Below are positions 1-11,850 of a stretch of 64,000 bases of DNA, piece by piece (within the stretch, counting starts at the first letter, position 1; every line of letters begins with the position of its first letter). Both the position numbers and the translations under genes were made by a program. The stretch comes from Gammaproteobacteria bacterium. GTDB lineage: Bacteria; Pseudomonadota; Gammaproteobacteria; SZUA-140. Where the stretch lies: the NCBI GenBank assembly GCA_015491865.1, contig WFVD01000015.1, positions 62,001 to 126,000 of the forward strand, read 5' to 3'. The notes beneath the pieces are model-generated. The model worked only from the letters and a program-made list of their open reading frames with translations. It had not been told where the DNA came from and searched no databases.

Positions 1-111
1 GGTTTTGTACATATGGCAGGGCTGGATGAGATGGTACGAGGCCACATGCTGGCCGATGTCGTTACGATACTGGGCACCCTGGATATCGTGTTTGGAGAGG
101 TTGACCGCTAA
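1..111 (+). CDS. nuoD: NADH-quinone oxidoreductase subunit D, C-terminal end (partial)
   Basis: The window opens inside a gene whose last 36 codons read in frame 1 and contain [16 protein letters not shown] and the terminal IVFGEVDR, the conserved C-terminus of the 49-kDa subunit of complex I. This subunit helps form the quinone-binding site in the peripheral arm. The stop codon TAA (109-111) shares its last A with the ATG of nuoE, so the two are translationally coupled. The 5' part lies outside the window, so whether nuoC is fused to nuoD cannot be judged. Confidence 0.95.
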   Translation, partial: GFVHMAGLDEMVRGHMLADVVTILGTLDIVFGEVDR

Positions 112-617
112 TGTCACAGACTGAGAACAAGGGTTTACTCATTTCGTCTGAAGCGTATGAGAAGATCGATAGATGGATCGCAAGATATCCGGCGGATAAG
201 CGTCAGTCTGCGCTGATCCCTGCGCTGAGTATTGTTCAGGAGATGTGTGGCAACGGCAGCCTGTCAACAGCGCTAATGGATGAGATGGCGGCCTATATTG
301 GTATTCCAGAGATTGCTGTCTATGAAGTAGCAAGCTTTTACAGCATGTATGAGCTTGAGCCGGTGGGACGAAACATGGTGGCGGTCTGTACCAATATCTC
401 CTGCATGTTGTGTGGCGGTGAAGAGATCGTGCAGCATATAGAAGATAAATATGGCGTTAAAATTGGTGGCACCACCGCAGATGGGAAATTCACCCTGAAG
501 CAGGAAGAGGAGTGCCTCGCCGCCTGTGCTGGCGCACCGATGATGACGGTGAATGGTCACTATCACGAGAAACTGACACTTGAAAAAGTGGATAGCATTA
601 TTGAGGGGCTGAAATGA
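111..617 (+). CDS. nuoE: NADH-quinone oxidoreductase subunit E (24-kDa, [2Fe-2S])
   Basis: A 168-residue thioredoxin-fold subunit of the NADH-dehydrogenase module of complex I. It carries the N1a [2Fe-2S] cluster. The four ligands are visible as C93-x4-C98 (CTNISC) and C135-x3-C139 (CLAAC). Length is normal for the family. The start overlaps the nuoD stop by one base and the stop overlaps nuoF (ATGA), so translation is coupled on both sides. Confidence 0.97.
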   Translation: MSQTENKGLLISSEAYEKIDRWIARYPADKRQSALIPALSIVQEMCGNGSLSTALMDEMAAYIGIPEIAVYEVASFYSMYELEPVGRNMVAVCTNISCMLCGGEEIVQHIEDKYGVKIGGTTADGKFTLKQEEECLAACAGAPMMTVNGHYHEKLTLEKVDSIIEGLK

Positions 618-1957
618 GCCTTCTAAGTAAATTAACAGAAACACAGGTCTGCTTTGATACGCTTCAGTTTGATGAGCCGTGGACACTTGAAAACTATCTG
701 AAAGTGGGTGGTTATCAGGCGTGGAAAAAGATTTTAAAAGAGAAGACCTCACCAGAAGAGATCATCGACAATCTGAAAAAATCTGCACTGCGCGGCCGTG
801 GCGGAGCCGGATTCCCAACCGGACTCAAGTGGAGCTTTATGCCACGTACCGCACCGGGTCAGAAATATATCGTCTGCAACTCCGATGAGAGTGAGCCGGG
901 CACCTGTAAAGATCGTGATATTCTCCGCTTTAACCCGCACGCATTGATCGAAGGGATGATGATCGCCGGTTATGCGATCGGTGCAACCAAAGGCTATAAC
1001 TACATGCGCGGTGAATTTCATCATGAGCCGTTTGAGCGCTTTGAGCATGCGCTGGAAGAGGCGCGTCAGGCCGGTTTTCTGGGCAAAAATATTCTTGAAT
1101 CAGGCGTCGATTTTGAGCTACATGGCCACCTGGGTGCCGGTGCCTATATCTGTGGTGAAGAGACCGCGCTGCTTGAGTCGCTGGAAGGCAAAAAAGGTCA
1201 GCCACGATTTAAGCCGCCATTCCCAGCAAACTTTGGACTATATGGCCGCCCAACCACCATTAACAATACTGAAACACTGGCATCAGTTCCGGCCATTATG
1301 CGAAATGGTGGCGACTGGTTTCTGAATCTGGGTAAACCTAATAACGGCGGTGTAAAGCTCTTTTCTGTTTCTGGCCACGTTAACAACCCGGGTAATTTTG
1401 AAATTCCAATGGGCACTCCGTTTAAGGATCTACTAGCGTTAGCAGGTGGTGTGCGTGATGGCCATAAACTTAAGGCGGTAATTCCCGGCGGTTCATCCAT
1501 GCCGGTGATGCCAGCAGATGTGATCATGGACTGCACGATGGATTACGATTCGCTTTCAAAGGCGGGCAGTGGGCTGGGTTCTGGAGCAGTGATCGTGATG
1601 GACGACTCCACCTGCATGGTAAAAGCGCTGTTGCGAATTTCACGTTTCTATTATGCGGAATCGTGCGGGCAATGTACTCCATGCCGTGAAGGAACGGGGT
1701 GGCTCTGGCGTATCATTCAACGCATTGAAAATGGAGAAGGGCATCCGGAAGATCTCGACCGCCTGGTGCAGACAGCAAACCGCATTGAAGGTCGTACCAT
1801 CTGTGCTTTTGGTGATGCCGCTGCATGGCCGGTGACGAGCTTTATTGAACGTTACCGCGAAGAATTTGAATACCATATTGAACATAAACGCTGCATGGTA
1901 GGTGCAGGATCAAAGCCAGCTTCCAGGCCTGGTGGTAAGTCGGAGGTGGCTGCATGA
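614..1957 (+). CDS. nuoF: NADH-quinone oxidoreductase subunit F (51-kDa, FMN and NADH binding)
   Basis: A 447-residue subunit that oxidises NADH and passes electrons from FMN to the [4Fe-4S] cluster N3. The FMN/NADH glycine-rich segment [13 protein letters not shown] starts at residue 61. A second glycine-rich motif ([12 protein letters not shown]) follows near residue 175, and the N3 ligands [12 protein letters not shown] lie near residue 350, with a fourth Cys (RTICAFGD) about 40 residues later. It has a short polar C-terminal tail. It overlaps nuoE and nuoG by four bases each (ATGA). Confidence 0.98.
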   Translation: MSLLSKLTETQVCFDTLQFDEPWTLENYLKVGGYQAWKKILKEKTSPEEIIDNLKKSALRGRGGAGFPTGLKWSFMPRTAPGQKYIVCNSDESEPGTCKDRDILRFNPHALIEGMMIAGYAIGATKGYNYMRGEFHHEPFERFEHALEEARQAGFLGKNILESGVDFELHGHLGAGAYICGEETALLESLEGKKGQPRFKPPFPANFGLYGRPTTINNTETLASVPAIMRNGGDWFLNLGKPNNGGVKLFSVSGHVNNPGNFEIPMGTPFKDLLALAGGVRDGHKLKAVIPGGSSMPVMPADVIMDCTMDYDSLSKAGSGLGSGAVIVMDDSTCMVKALLRISRFYYAESCGQCTPCREGTGWLWRIIQRIENGEGHPEDLDRLVQTANRIEGRTICAFGDAAAWPVTSFIERYREEFEYHIEHKRCMVGAGSKPASRPGGKSEVAA

Positions 1958-4359
1958 GTGCCGCACCAGAAACATTAGAAGATATCTCAGTCACCATTGA
2001 GATCAATGGTGAAACAGTAAAAGCACGTCGTGGTGACATGCTGATTGAGGCTGCTGACGAAGCGGGCGTATCAATTCCCCGCTTCTGTTATCACAAAAAG
2101 CTCTCGATCGCAGCCAGCTGTCGTATGTGCCTTGTTGAGGTCGATAAAGTGCCCAAACCGCTGCCTGCCTGTGCCACACCGGTTACCGAAGGGATGAAGG
2201 TCTTTACCAGCTCTCATAAGGCGATCGAAGCGCAACAGGGTGTGATGGAGTTTCTACTCGTTAACCACCCGCTTGACTGTCCGATCTGTGACCAGGGGGG
2301 CGAATGTGAACTGCAGGAGCTCTCTGTCGGTTACGGCGGCACCCATTCAGGCTTTGCTGAAGAGAAACGCGTTGTTGGCGATAAAAATATCGGTTCCCTG
2401 ATCTCAACCGAAATGACCCGCTGTATTCACTGCACGCGCTGCGTCCGTTTTGGTGATGAGATTGCCGGCGTGCGTGAGCTGGGTGCTGTGGGCCGAGGTG
2501 AAAATCTCTCCATCGGCACCTATATTCAGAAATCACTGCAATCAGAGATGTCGGGTAACGTCATCGATCTATGCCCTGTTGGTGCATTGACCTCCAAACC
2601 ATTCCGCTATACAGCCCGCGCCTGGGAGATGAGTGATGCACCATCGATCGCGCCACACGACTGTGCCGGCTCTGCGATCAACGTAAAGGTCCGGCGTGAT
2701 CAGGTGATGCGTGTTGACCCACGTGAAAATGAGCGTATCAATGAAGTCTGGTTGTCTGACCGCGATCGATTTAGTTATGAAGCATTGAACGGTGATGACC
2801 GCCTGACCGTACCGATGGTTAAAGAGGATGGCTACTGGCAGGAGAGCGACTGGTCAACCGCACTTGAAGCTGCAGTGAAGGGGATTCAGGCCGCCGCTGA
2901 CGCCAGGATCGGTGCACTCGTCTCACCTAGTGCCACCATCGAAGAGATGTACCTGCTGCAAAAACTGATGCGCGGCCTGGGCAGTTCCAATATCGACCAC
3001 CGCCTGCGTCAGCTCGATTTTTCCACCCAGGCGGATGATCCGGCGCTACCGTGGCTGGGAGAGGCGATTGCATCGCTTGATAACAGCAGTGCCGCACTGC
3101 TGATCGGCTCATATCTGAGAAAAGAGCAGCCGATCATCAACCATCGTCTCCGCACAGCTGCACGCAATGGCGCAAGTGTTATGGTGGTCAACTCGGTCGA
3201 CTATGAATTCAACTACCCATTAAAAGAGAAGGTGATCGCCTCACCGGCAGAGATGGAACATGCACTGGCGGCGATTGCGAAAGCGGCCATCGCCCAATCT
3301 GGTAAAAGCGCGCCTGACGATCTCACGGCGTTAATTGAGCCTGTGCAGGTTGAAGCCGTGCATGAAAATATTGTTCAGACGCTCAGTAATGGCCAGCAGA
3401 GCAGCGTGCTGCTGGGGTCGCTCGCGCTGTTACATCCGGCCTATTCAACACTGCGTGCACTGGCAAATGTGATTGCCGACCATACCGCGGCATCGCTGGG
3501 TTACCTGACAGCGGGTGCTAACAGCGCAGGCGCCGTGATAGCAGGTGCTCAGCCCCATCGTGGTGTTGCCGCCGCAAAGGTGACAGCGGGCCTGAATGCG
3601 ATTGAGATGATGGCGCAGCCGCAGGAGGCCTATCTGCTCCACGGGATAGAACCTGAGCTGGACTGTGCCAATGCAGCAACCACTCTGGCGGCATTAAAGA
3701 AAGGCTTTGTTGTTTCAATGACACCGTTTGTCAGTGATGCCATGAAGGCGTATGCCGATGTGCTGCTGCCGGTGAGTGCTCACACAGAGACCTCGGGGAC
3801 ATTTGTCAATGTCGAAGGCAAGTGGCAGAGCTTTGCCGGGGCAGTTGCACCAAAAGGGGAGGCGCGTCCTGCATGGAAGGTGCTGCGTGTTTTGGGTAAC
3901 CTCCTTAAACAGCCTGGCTTCGAATACATCTCATCTGAAGAGGTGCGTGATGAGCTGGCTGCGGCTGCCGCCTCCCTTAAACCATCGAATAAGATGAACT
4001 GGCGCGCGCCCGCGAAGCTTTCTACCCCTGAAACTACGGTGACACGCATCACCGATGTTCCTGCTTACGCGGTTGACAGCATGGTCAGACGAGGTGAATC
4101 ACTACAGTCCACGGATGAACGATCCCTCGCAACGGCATACCTCTGTGCCGCTACCGCTGCCGATAACGATCTGCAAGATGCAAACGCCGTCTCCATTACA
4201 CAGGGATGCACAAAGGTAACCGTGCCGCTTGTGATAGATGAGGGTGTCGAAAAAGGGTGTCTACTGCTGGCAACAGGGCTGAGTGAGACTGCTGGCATGG
4301 ATCTGGAAAATACAACCATCGATTTGGCACAAGCCGAACTAGACAAGGTAGGGAGCTGA
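1954..4359 (+). CDS. nuoG: NADH-quinone oxidoreductase subunit G (75-kDa iron-sulfur subunit)
   Basis: An 801-residue subunit of the peripheral arm. The N-terminal ferredoxin-like domain has Cys45, Cys56, Cys59 and Cys73 for a [2Fe-2S] cluster. It is followed by the [17 protein letters not shown] segment (His plus Cys ligands of N5) and CIHCTRC with a later DLCPVGAL (N4). The rest is a molybdopterin-oxidoreductase-like domain without a recognisable cofactor site. The N7 position carries a single Cys in [10 protein letters not shown], so the extra N7 cluster of the E. coli enzyme should be absent. The start overlaps nuoF (ATGA). Confidence 0.97.
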   Translation: MSAAPETLEDISVTIEINGETVKARRGDMLIEAADEAGVSIPRFCYHKKLSIAASCRMCLVEVDKVPKPLPACATPVTEGMKVFTSSHKAIEAQQGVMEFLLVNHPLDCPICDQGGECELQELSVGYGGTHSGFAEEKRVVGDKNIGSLISTEMTRCIHCTRCVRFGDEIAGVRELGAVGRGENLSIGTYIQKSLQSEMSGNVIDLCPVGALTSKPFRYTARAWEMSDAPSIAPHDCAGSAINVKVRRDQVMRVDPRENERINEVWLSDRDRFSYEALNGDDRLTVPMVKEDGYWQESDWSTALEAAVKGIQAAADARIGALVSPSATIEEMYLLQKLMRGLGSSNIDHRLRQLDFSTQADDPALPWLGEAIASLDNSSAALLIGSYLRKEQPIINHRLRTAARNGASVMVVNSVDYEFNYPLKEKVIASPAEMEHALAAIAKAAIAQSGKSAPDDLTALIEPVQVEAVHENIVQTLSNGQQSSVLLGSLALLHPAYSTLRALANVIADHTAASLGYLTAGANSAGAVIAGAQPHRGVAAAKVTAGLNAIEMMAQPQEAYLLHGIEPELDCANAATTLAALKKGFVVSMTPFVSDAMKAYADVLLPVSAHTETSGTFVNVEGKWQSFAGAVAPKGEARPAWKVLRVLGNLLKQPGFEYISSEEVRDELAAAAASLKPSNKMNWRAPAKLSTPETTVTRITDVPAYAVDSMVRRGESLQSTDERSLATAYLCAATAADNDLQDANAVSITQGCTKVTVPLVIDEGVEKGCLLLATGLSETAGMDLENTTIDLAQAELDKVGS

Positions 4360-4369
4360 GTAGAGCCAT

Positions 4370-5428
4370 ATGATTGAGCTACTACTATCAATCTGGAATC
4401 TGGTGCCTGAAGCACTGCAGACTCTGTTGATTATTATTCTGAAGATCGTTGTGATTGCAGTGCCAATCATGTTGTCGGTTGCCTATATCACACTCGCGGA
4501 ACGTAAGGTGATCGGTTTCATACAGGTTCGAATCGGGCCAAACCGGGTAGGCCCGCGGGGGCTGTTACAGCCGATTGCCGATGGCCTCAAGCTGATGATG
4601 AAAGAGGTTATCATTCCGACCAATGCCAACCGTTTTCTGTTTGTCATTGCACCACTGTTAGCACTAGCCCCTGCACTCGCCTGTTGGGCGGTGATCCCGT
4701 TTGCTGATGGCTGGGTACTGGCCGATATCGATGCCGGGCTGCTTTATGTGCTGGCGCTGAGTTCACTCGGTGTCTATGGCCTGATCATTGCCGGCTGGGC
4801 ATCGAATTCCAAATATGCCTTTCTTGGTTCTATCCGTTCTGCAGCGCAGATGGTCTCATATGAAATTGCGATGGGCTTTGCGCTGGTCGGGGTGCTCATG
4901 GCGGCAGGTAGCATGAATCTGAGTGCGATTATTGAGTCTCAGTCGGGCAGTTTCCTGCACTGGTTCTGGTTACCGCTATTCCCACTTTTTCTGGTCTATT
5001 TTATTGCTGGCCTGGCTGAAACCAACCGTGCACCGTTCGACGTGGCGGAAGGTGAATCTGAAATTGTTGCCGGATTCCATGTGGAATATTCAGGTATGGC
5101 ATTCGCACTCTTCTTCCTTGCGGAATATGCCAACATGATCCTTATCTCAATTCTGACTGCGATCATGTTTATGGGCGGCTGGTTATCACCGTTCCAGGGA
5201 ATACCGCTGCTTGAAGACCTCTTTGCATTTGTGCCGGGTATAGTCTGGATTCTGGCGAAGACCTCTTTCCTGCTCTTTCTTTTTTTATGGTTTCGTGCGA
5301 CTTTCCCGCGCTATCGTTACGATCAGGTGATGCGCCTGGGGTGGAAGGTCTTTATCCCGATCACCATTGTCTGGATTCTGGTAATTGGTGTAGGTGTCAT
5401 GGCAGAACTCGGACCATGGTTTGATTAA
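4370..5428 (+). CDS. nuoH: NADH-quinone oxidoreductase subunit H (membrane, quinone site)
   Basis: A 352-residue polytopic membrane protein that links the peripheral arm to the membrane arm and forms part of the quinone chamber. The conserved first cytoplasmic loop ([19 protein letters not shown]) and the acidic loop around [20 protein letters not shown], both diagnostic of NuoH/ND1, are present. About eight hydrophobic segments can be counted. It starts 10 bases after nuoG and ends 13 bases before nuoI. Confidence 0.98.
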   Translation: MIELLLSIWNLVPEALQTLLIIILKIVVIAVPIMLSVAYITLAERKVIGFIQVRIGPNRVGPRGLLQPIADGLKLMMKEVIIPTNANRFLFVIAPLLALAPALACWAVIPFADGWVLADIDAGLLYVLALSSLGVYGLIIAGWASNSKYAFLGSIRSAAQMVSYEIAMGFALVGVLMAAGSMNLSAIIESQSGSFLHWFWLPLFPLFLVYFIAGLAETNRAPFDVAEGESEIVAGFHVEYSGMAFALFFLAEYANMILISILTAIMFMGGWLSPFQGIPLLEDLFAFVPGIVWILAKTSFLLFLFLWFRATFPRYRYDQVMRLGWKVFIPITIVWILVIGVGVMAELGPWFD

Positions 5429-5441
5429 GGATAGTAATGTG

Positions 5442-5930
5442 ATGAGTAAGGTCCAATATTATTTAAAAAGTTTTCTACTGTGGGAGCTGCTCCTGGGGCT
5501 GAAGCTGACGGGTAAGTATTTCTTTAAAACAAAGATCACTGTTCAGTACCCGGAAGAGAAGACACCACAGTCGAACCGTTTTCGTGGTCTGCATGCGCTG
5601 CGTCGCTATCCGAATGGTGAAGAGCGCTGTATCGCATGTAAATTGTGTGAAGCGGTCTGCCCGGCACTGGCTATTACGATTGATGCTGAACCGCGTGATG
5701 ATGGCTCACGCCGCACAACGCGTTATGATATCGATCTTTTCAAATGCATTTACTGCGGCTTTTGTGAAGAAGCCTGTCCGGTGGATGCGATTGTTGAGAC
5801 GCGTGTGTTTGAATACACCTTTGAATCGCGTGATGAAAGTGTGATGACAAAAGAGAAACTATTGGCGCATGGCGATGTGCATGAGAAGCAGATTGCTGCT
5901 GACCGTGCGCAGGATGCTAAATTCCGTTAA
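5442..5930 (+). CDS. nuoI: NADH-quinone oxidoreductase subunit I (two [4Fe-4S])
   Basis: A 162-residue ferredoxin-like subunit with clusters N6a and N6b: C63-x2-C66-x2-C69-x3-C73 ([12 protein letters not shown]) and C102-x2-C105-x2-C108-x3-C112 ([12 protein letters not shown]). The frame is open upstream to an ATG inside nuoH. The start at 5442 is preferred because it has an AAGGA ribosome-binding site about 11 bases upstream, gives [11 protein letters not shown] as the amphipathic N-terminus and yields the usual family length. Confidence 0.97.
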   Translation: MSKVQYYLKSFLLWELLLGLKLTGKYFFKTKITVQYPEEKTPQSNRFRGLHALRRYPNGEERCIACKLCEAVCPALAITIDAEPRDDGSRRTTRYDIDLFKCIYCGFCEEACPVDAIVETRVFEYTFESRDESVMTKEKLLAHGDVHEKQIAADRAQDAKFR

Positions 5931-5942
5931 CAGAATGGCAGA

Positions 5943-6551
5943 ATGATGAGTATAGAGCCGATCCTATTTTATATTTTTTCGACTATCCTGGTGCTGGCAT
6001 CAGTGGCGGTCGTGACTGTACGCAACCCTGTCTATGCCGCGCTCTGCCTGGTATTGGCCTTTTTCACCTGTGCCGCCGTCTGGCTGCTGCTGGAAGCGGA
6101 ATTTCTGGCGCTGGTACTGATACTGGTTTATGTCGGAGCGGTGATGGTGCTCTTTCTGTTTGTGATCATGATGCTTGATATCAACCTGGTACGATCAAAA
6201 GAAGGCTTTATCAAATACCTTCCAGCGGGTGGTTTTGTTGCAATCCTTATTCTGATTGAGATGTGTGTGGTGCTCGGCCCTGAAAATTTCGGTATCGAAA
6301 TTACCGGTGAGCCGCTCAAACATGCAGCCGATTACAGCAATACCAAAGAGCTGGGGGTGACACTCTATACACAATATGCCTATCCATTTGAGATTGCTGG
6401 CGCACTGCTGCTGCTCGCGATTGTTGCAGCCATCACATTAACGATGCGTCGTCGCCCAGATAGCAAGTATCAGGACCCTGCAGAACAGGTTTCAGTACGA
6501 CGTGATGATCGTGTGCGCATAGTGAAAATGGCAGCGGAGAAGAAGCAATGA
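5943..6551 (+). CDS. nuoJ: NADH-quinone oxidoreductase subunit J
   Basis: A 202-residue membrane subunit (ND6 type) with about five transmembrane helices. The third helix has the conserved [14 protein letters not shown] segment. The C-terminal tail of about 40 residues is basic and cytoplasmic. Two consecutive ATG codons (5943 and 5946) could serve as start. The stop overlaps the nuoK start (ATGA). Confidence 0.96.
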   Translation: MMSIEPILFYIFSTILVLASVAVVTVRNPVYAALCLVLAFFTCAAVWLLLEAEFLALVLILVYVGAVMVLFLFVIMMLDINLVRSKEGFIKYLPAGGFVAILILIEMCVVLGPENFGIEITGEPLKHAADYSNTKELGVTLYTQYAYPFEIAGALLLLAIVAAITLTMRRRPDSKYQDPAEQVSVRRDDRVRIVKMAAEKKQ

Positions 6552-6853
6552 TTGAACTCTCTGATTTCCTGATTCTGGGTGCGATCCTGTTCTGTATCAG
6601 TCTCGCGGGTATTTTTCTGAATCGTAAAAACATCATCATTATTCTGATGTCGATTGAGTTGATGCTGCTGGCAGTCAACATGAACTTTGTTGCCTTTTCT
6701 CACTACCTGGGCAATGTCGATGGACAGATTTTTGTATTTTTTATTCTGACCGTAGCGGCAGCAGAAGCGGCGATTGGTCTGGCGATTCTGATACTGTTAT
6801 TCCGTACCAAGCGGACGATTAATGTCGATCGTCTTGATTCGTTGAAGCACTAA
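6548..6853 (+). CDS. nuoK: NADH-quinone oxidoreductase subunit K
   Basis: A 101-residue subunit (ND4L type) with three transmembrane helices. The two buried glutamates used in proton transfer are visible in [11 protein letters not shown] (helix 2) and [12 protein letters not shown] (helix 3). The C-terminus [14 protein letters not shown] is the typical polar tail. It overlaps nuoJ by four bases. Confidence 0.98.
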   Translation: MIELSDFLILGAILFCISLAGIFLNRKNIIIILMSIELMLLAVNMNFVAFSHYLGNVDGQIFVFFILTVAAAEAAIGLAILILLFRTKRTINVDRLDSLKH

Positions 6854-6877
6854 ATATCTGGGATAGGAACTGAACGG

Positions 6878-8830
6878 ATGAAAGGCATTTACCTTATAAT
6901 TGCACTGGCACCGATGATTGGTGCCGTCATAGCCGGTTTTTTCGGCAGCCGCATCGGACGGACTGCGACTCATCTCGCAACAACAGCCGGTGTTGCCGTT
7001 TCATTTCTCTGTTCACTGGTGGTGTTCAAGCACATTGTGCTGGATGGCAGCGCGCCCTTTAATGGTGCGATCTATACCTGGCTGGTCAGTGATGGTTTTC
7101 GATTCGAAATCGGTTTTCTGATCGATGAATTGACGACTCTGATGATGATGGTGGTCACCTTTGTTTCGCTAATGGTGCATATTTATACCATCGGATACAT
7201 GAAGGATGATCCTGGTTATCAGCGCTTTTTCTGCTATATCTCGCTCTTTACCTTCTCAATGCTGATGCTGGTGATGTCTAATAATTTTCTACAGCTTTTC
7301 TTCGGCTGGGAAGCAGTGGGTCTAGTCTCTTATCTATTGATCGGTTTCTGGCACAAACGTGAGTCGGCAATCTACGCCAACCTGAAAGCGTTTCTGGTTA
7401 ACCGCGTGGGCGACTTTGGCTTCCTGCTCGGCATTGCAGCAGTTGCGATGTATTTCAACAGCCTTGATTATGCTGATGTCTTTGCAGCAGCCCCGCTGAT
7501 GGCGGATGTCACCATCCAGATCATCCCCGGCTATGACTGGTCGCTACTAACAGTGATCTGTATCCTGTTATTTATCGGTGCGATGGGTAAATCTGCCCAG
7601 GTTCCACTCCATGTCTGGTTACCCGATTCGATGGAAGGCCCCACCCCGATCTCTGCGCTGATCCACGCCGCAACAATGGTAACCGCCGGTATCTTCCTGG
7701 TGGCAAGAATGTCGCCAATGTATGAGCTTTCAGAGGTTGCACTCAGTTTTGTGTTAATTATTGGTGCGGTAACAGCGCTCTTTATGGGGCTACTAGGGCT
7801 GGTACAGAACGACATCAAGCGAGTTGTTGCTTACTCAACACTGTCGCAGCTTGGTTACATGACCGTGGCGCTCGGTGCCTCTGCCTACGCCGCAGGTGTT
7901 TTCCATCTGATGACACACGCTTTCTTCAAGGCGCTGTTATTCCTCGCGGCTGGTTCGGTGATCATCGCGATGCACCACGAGCAGGACATTCGCAAAATGG
8001 GTGGCCTGAAAAAATATATGCCGATCACTTACTGGACGGCGCTGATCGGTTCGCTAGCACTGATCGGCTTTCCTGGTACCTCTGGCTTTTTCTCGAAAGA
8101 TGCGATCATCGAGGCGGTTCATGCTTCGACCATTCCAGGTGCCAGCTTCGCCTATGCCGCCGTGCTGATCGGTGTCTTTATAACAGCGCTCTATAGCTTC
8201 CGTATGTTCTTTCTGGTGTTTCACGGTAAAGAACGGATGGATGACCACACACGTGAACATCTCAGGGAGTCACCATGGGTTGTCACAGGGCCGTTAATCC
8301 TGCTGGCAATTCCTAGCCTGCTAATTGGCTACATGACCATCGGTGATATGCTCTTTGGCAACTACTTTGGCGATTCAATCGTGGTGCACGAATCGCGTGA
8401 TGTGTTGGCTCAGATCGGCGCAGGCTTTACCACTGCTGGTGGGTTCATGCTGCATGGCCTTTTGACGCCTGCATTCTGGTTTGCGATGGCTGGCCTTGGT
8501 ACCGCCTGGTATATCTACCTGCAGCGCCCTGAGCTGGCTGGCTTTTTCAAAGAGCAATGTCTGCCGCTGTTTAAATTGCTGGATCGTAACTATGGCTGTG
8601 ATGAGTTCAACGATAAGGTTTTTGCCGCAGGCAGCCGTAAGCTCGGCAAAGTCCTTTCTGATACCGGCGATGCGAAGATAATTGATGGCTTTATCGTCAA
8701 TGGGAGCGCCAATACTATTGGCTGGCTGGCAAGTGTTGCTCGCTTCACACAAACAGGCTACCTCTACCACTACGCCTTCGTGATGATCCTTGGGCTGGTT
8801 GGACTGTTAACCCTGTTTGTGATGGTTTAA
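6878..8830 (+). CDS. nuoL: NADH-quinone oxidoreductase subunit L (antiporter-like)
   Basis: A 650-residue, largest membrane-arm subunit, one of three Mrp-antiporter-like proton channels. Conserved motifs include FFGWEAVGLVSYLLIGFW, KSAQVPLHVWLPDSMEGPTP with the key Lys, and HAATMVTAGIF. The C-terminal part after about residue 500 is the lateral helix plus final anchor helix that clamps the membrane arm. It sits 24 bases after nuoK, with a GGATAGGAA ribosome-binding region upstream. Confidence 0.98.
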   Translation: MKGIYLIIALAPMIGAVIAGFFGSRIGRTATHLATTAGVAVSFLCSLVVFKHIVLDGSAPFNGAIYTWLVSDGFRFEIGFLIDELTTLMMMVVTFVSLMVHIYTIGYMKDDPGYQRFFCYISLFTFSMLMLVMSNNFLQLFFGWEAVGLVSYLLIGFWHKRESAIYANLKAFLVNRVGDFGFLLGIAAVAMYFNSLDYADVFAAAPLMADVTIQIIPGYDWSLLTVICILLFIGAMGKSAQVPLHVWLPDSMEGPTPISALIHAATMVTAGIFLVARMSPMYELSEVALSFVLIIGAVTALFMGLLGLVQNDIKRVVAYSTLSQLGYMTVALGASAYAAGVFHLMTHAFFKALLFLAAGSVIIAMHHEQDIRKMGGLKKYMPITYWTALIGSLALIGFPGTSGFFSKDAIIEAVHASTIPGASFAYAAVLIGVFITALYSFRMFFLVFHGKERMDDHTREHLRESPWVVTGPLILLAIPSLLIGYMTIGDMLFGNYFGDSIVVHESRDVLAQIGAGFTTAGGFMLHGLLTPAFWFAMAGLGTAWYIYLQRPELAGFFKEQCLPLFKLLDRNYGCDEFNDKVFAAGSRKLGKVLSDTGDAKIIDGFIVNGSANTIGWLASVARFTQTGYLYHYAFVMILGLVGLLTLFVMV

Positions 8831-8866
8831 TAACAATGATAATGCAAATATCGGAGGATATTCGGT

Positions 8867-10375
8867 TTGCCACTGCTTAGTCTTGTAATCTGGTTACCCA
8901 TTCTGGGTGGACTAGCGGTACTTGCCGCAAGTCGACACACGACTGATGCCAATATCCGTTGGATGGCATTAGCGGTTTCGGCTGTCACATTCCTGGTATC
9001 ACTACCGCTCTTTTTCAGTTTTGACAGCAGCACGCATGAGATGCAGTTTGTTGAGATGGCGGCGTGGATTCCGACCTTTAATATCAACTACCACCTCGGC
9101 GTAGATGGCATCTCGATGCCGCTGATTCTGCTGACAGCGTTCTCGACCATCTTTGTGGTCGCTGCAGGCTGGGAAGTAATCAAGGAACGGGTAGCACAGT
9201 ACATGGCAGCCTTTCTGATTATGGAAGGGATGATGATCGGTGTCTTTGCAGCACTCGATTCAGTACTGTTCTACATCTTCTGGGAAGCGATGTTGATCCC
9301 GATGTTTATTGTGATCGGTATCTGGGGTGGTCCGCGCCGCGTCTATGCCACCATTAAATTCTTTCTCTATACCTTCTTTGGCTCGGTCTTCCTGCTGATT
9401 GCGCTGATCTACCTCTATTTTCAGGCAGATAAAAGTTTTGCGATCCTTGACTTCCACGCGCTTAAAATCGGCATGGAGGCGCAGATATTAATATTCCTCG
9501 CGTTCCTGATCGCCTTTGCGGTTAAGGTACCGATGTGGCCTGTCCACACCTGGCTGCCGGATGCTCATGTAGAGGCGCCAACGGGTGGCTCGGTGATCCT
9601 GGCGGCAATCATGCTGAAACTGGGTGCATACGGTTTTGTCCGCTTTATTATGCCGATTGTTCCGGATGCAAGTTTTGAGCTGGACTGGTTGATCATCCTG
9701 ATGTCTCTGGTGGCCATTGTCTATATCGCATTCGTGGCGCTGGTACAGGAAGATATGAAAAAGCTGATCGCCTATTCATCGATTGCGCACATGGGCTTCG
9801 TGACATTAGGTTTCTTCATGGTGTTTACTATCTTTGAAAAAACGGGCTCTATTCAGGGTGCGGCACTCGGTGTAGAGGGTGCGTTGATTCAGATGGTTTC
9901 GCACGGCTTTATTTCAGGTGCCATGTTCCTCTGCGTAGGGGTGATGTATGACCGAATGCACAGTCGCAACATCAGTGATTACGGCGGTGTGACCAACACC
10001 ATGCCGCTCTTTGCCGCATTTATGCTCTTTTTTGCGATGGCCAATGCAGGGCTACCGGGAACCTCTGGTTTTGTAGGTGAATTTATGGTGATCCTGAGCG
10101 CATTCCAGGCAAACTTCTGGTACGCATTCCTGGCGGCATTGACGCTCATCTTTGGCGCGGCTTACACCCTGTGGATGATTAAGCGTGTGCTGTTTGGTGA
10201 AATTAAAAATGAGAAGGTTGCGCAACTCAAGGATCTGAATGTACGTGAAGCGGCAATCCTTGGGACATTAGCAGCAGCAGTACTGATACTGGGTCTGTGG
10301 CCAGCGCCACTTATTGATGTAATGCATGCTACGGTCAACAACCTGCTTGAACATGTTGTTGTATCCAAGCTTTAA
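8867..10375 (+). CDS. nuoM: NADH-quinone oxidoreductase subunit M (antiporter-like)
   Basis: A 502-residue antiporter-like proton-channel subunit. Signature segments are FAVKVPMWPVHTWLPDAHVE with the mid-membrane Lys, and the IFWEAMLIPMFI glutamate helix. The start codon is TTG (8867), supported by a clear GGAGG at 8853-8857 nine bases upstream and by the family-typical N-terminus MPLLSLVIWLPILGG. Confidence 0.97.
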   Translation: MPLLSLVIWLPILGGLAVLAASRHTTDANIRWMALAVSAVTFLVSLPLFFSFDSSTHEMQFVEMAAWIPTFNINYHLGVDGISMPLILLTAFSTIFVVAAGWEVIKERVAQYMAAFLIMEGMMIGVFAALDSVLFYIFWEAMLIPMFIVIGIWGGPRRVYATIKFFLYTFFGSVFLLIALIYLYFQADKSFAILDFHALKIGMEAQILIFLAFLIAFAVKVPMWPVHTWLPDAHVEAPTGGSVILAAIMLKLGAYGFVRFIMPIVPDASFELDWLIILMSLVAIVYIAFVALVQEDMKKLIAYSSIAHMGFVTLGFFMVFTIFEKTGSIQGAALGVEGALIQMVSHGFISGAMFLCVGVMYDRMHSRNISDYGGVTNTMPLFAAFMLFFAMANAGLPGTSGFVGEFMVILSAFQANFWYAFLAALTLIFGAAYTLWMIKRVLFGEIKNEKVAQLKDLNVREAAILGTLAAAVLILGLWPAPLIDVMHATVNNLLEHVVVSKL

Positions 10376-10395
10376 CAAACATTAGACGATAGAGA

Positions 10396-11835
10396 ATGAT
10401 GGCTTTCGAAATCCCAAATTTTGCTCCGGCTCTGCCAGAGATCTTTGTATTTACCATGATCTGCGTGGTACTGATCGTTGATCTTTTTCTGACAGATAAA
10501 AACCGTTCCATCACTTACCTGCTGTCGCAGGCGACACTGCTGGGTGCGGCCATTCTTTCAGTTGTCATACAGAGCTCTGTTCCTGAATACACCTTTAGCG
10601 GCACATTTGTTAATGATGGCATGGGCACTGTGCTGAAGCTCTTTATCTATTTGAGTACGGCTGTTGTCTTTATCTACTCACGTGATTACCTGATCGAGCG
10701 CGGGCTGTATAAAGGTGAGTTCTTTGTACTTGCACTGTTTGCAGTGCTGGGGATGATGGTAATGGTCTCTGCAAACAACCTGCTAACCATCTATCTCGGC
10801 CTTGAAGTATTATCGCTGGCGATGTATGCGATGGTAGCGCTGAACCGTGATTCTTCGATCGCCTCTGAGGCGGCGATGAAATATTTTGTACTCGGATCGA
10901 TCGCCTCTGGGATGTTGCTGTATGGCATGTCGATGCTTTACGGTGCAACGGGCTCTCTGGATCACACCACCATCGCCTCCGCTATCTCTGAAGGTTCAGG
11001 TGATGACATCGTACTGAAATTTGCACTGGTCTTCATCGTCATTGGGCTGGCTTTTAAACTGGGTGCCGTGCCATTTCATATGTGGGTGCCGGATGTCTAC
11101 CACGGTGCACCCACCGCCATCACTCTGTTTATCAGTGCGGCACCAAAGATCGCTGCTTTTGCGATGCTGATGCGTCTTCTGGTCGAAGGGCTTGGTGGCT
11201 TGCTTGAGCATTGGCAGGATATGTTAATCATACTGGCAGTACTCTCGATCATGATTGGTAATGTGATTGCGATTGCGCAGAGCAACATCAAACGCATGCT
11301 CGCCTACTCAACGATCTCACACATTGGATTTTTGATACTCGGTGTTATCGCAGGCACCAGTGATGGTTACGCGGCAAGTATGTTTTATGTGATTGTCTAC
11401 GCACTGATGTCACTCGCAGCCTTCGGCATGATCATGCTACTAAGCCGTAAAGGGTTCGAAGCCGACACGCTTGATGATTTCAAGGGGCTCAATCAGCGCA
11501 GTCCATGGTTTGCTTTTATGATGTTGATTACGCTGTTCTCAATGGCCGGTGTACCACCTACGGTTGGTTTTTATGCAAAACTGGCTGTGTTAAGCGCAGT
11601 GGTTGATATCGGTCTGGTCTGGCTGGCAGTATTGGCGGTGATTTTCTCAGTAATCGGCGCTTTCTACTATCTGCGGGTGATCAAGTATATGTATTTCGAT
11701 AAAGCTGTTGATAACACTCCGATCAATAGCGCATACGATATGAAAGTGGTGATGAGTGCCAACGGTGTGATTATCCTGCTGCTCGGTATCTATCCGACAG
11801 GGCTAATTGCACTCTGCACCTCGGTGCTTGCATAG
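10396..11835 (+). CDS. nuoN: NADH-quinone oxidoreductase subunit N (antiporter-like)
   Basis: A 479-residue third antiporter-like subunit and the last gene of the nuo operon. The conserved [20 protein letters not shown] motif and the [17 protein letters not shown] helix are present. Two starts are possible, ATG 10396 or ATG 10399, with only a weak purine stretch upstream. A hairpin lies 16 bases after the stop. Confidence 0.97.
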   Translation: MMAFEIPNFAPALPEIFVFTMICVVLIVDLFLTDKNRSITYLLSQATLLGAAILSVVIQSSVPEYTFSGTFVNDGMGTVLKLFIYLSTAVVFIYSRDYLIERGLYKGEFFVLALFAVLGMMVMVSANNLLTIYLGLEVLSLAMYAMVALNRDSSIASEAAMKYFVLGSIASGMLLYGMSMLYGATGSLDHTTIASAISEGSGDDIVLKFALVFIVIGLAFKLGAVPFHMWVPDVYHGAPTAITLFISAAPKIAAFAMLMRLLVEGLGGLLEHWQDMLIILAVLSIMIGNVIAIAQSNIKRMLAYSTISHIGFLILGVIAGTSDGYAASMFYVIVYALMSLAAFGMIMLLSRKGFEADTLDDFKGLNQRSPWFAFMMLITLFSMAGVPPTVGFYAKLAVLSAVVDIGLVWLAVLAVIFSVIGAFYYLRVIKYMYFDKAVDNTPINSAYDMKVVMSANGVIILLLGIYPTGLIALCTSVLA

Positions 11836-11850
11836 CTGCGCCATATTTCA

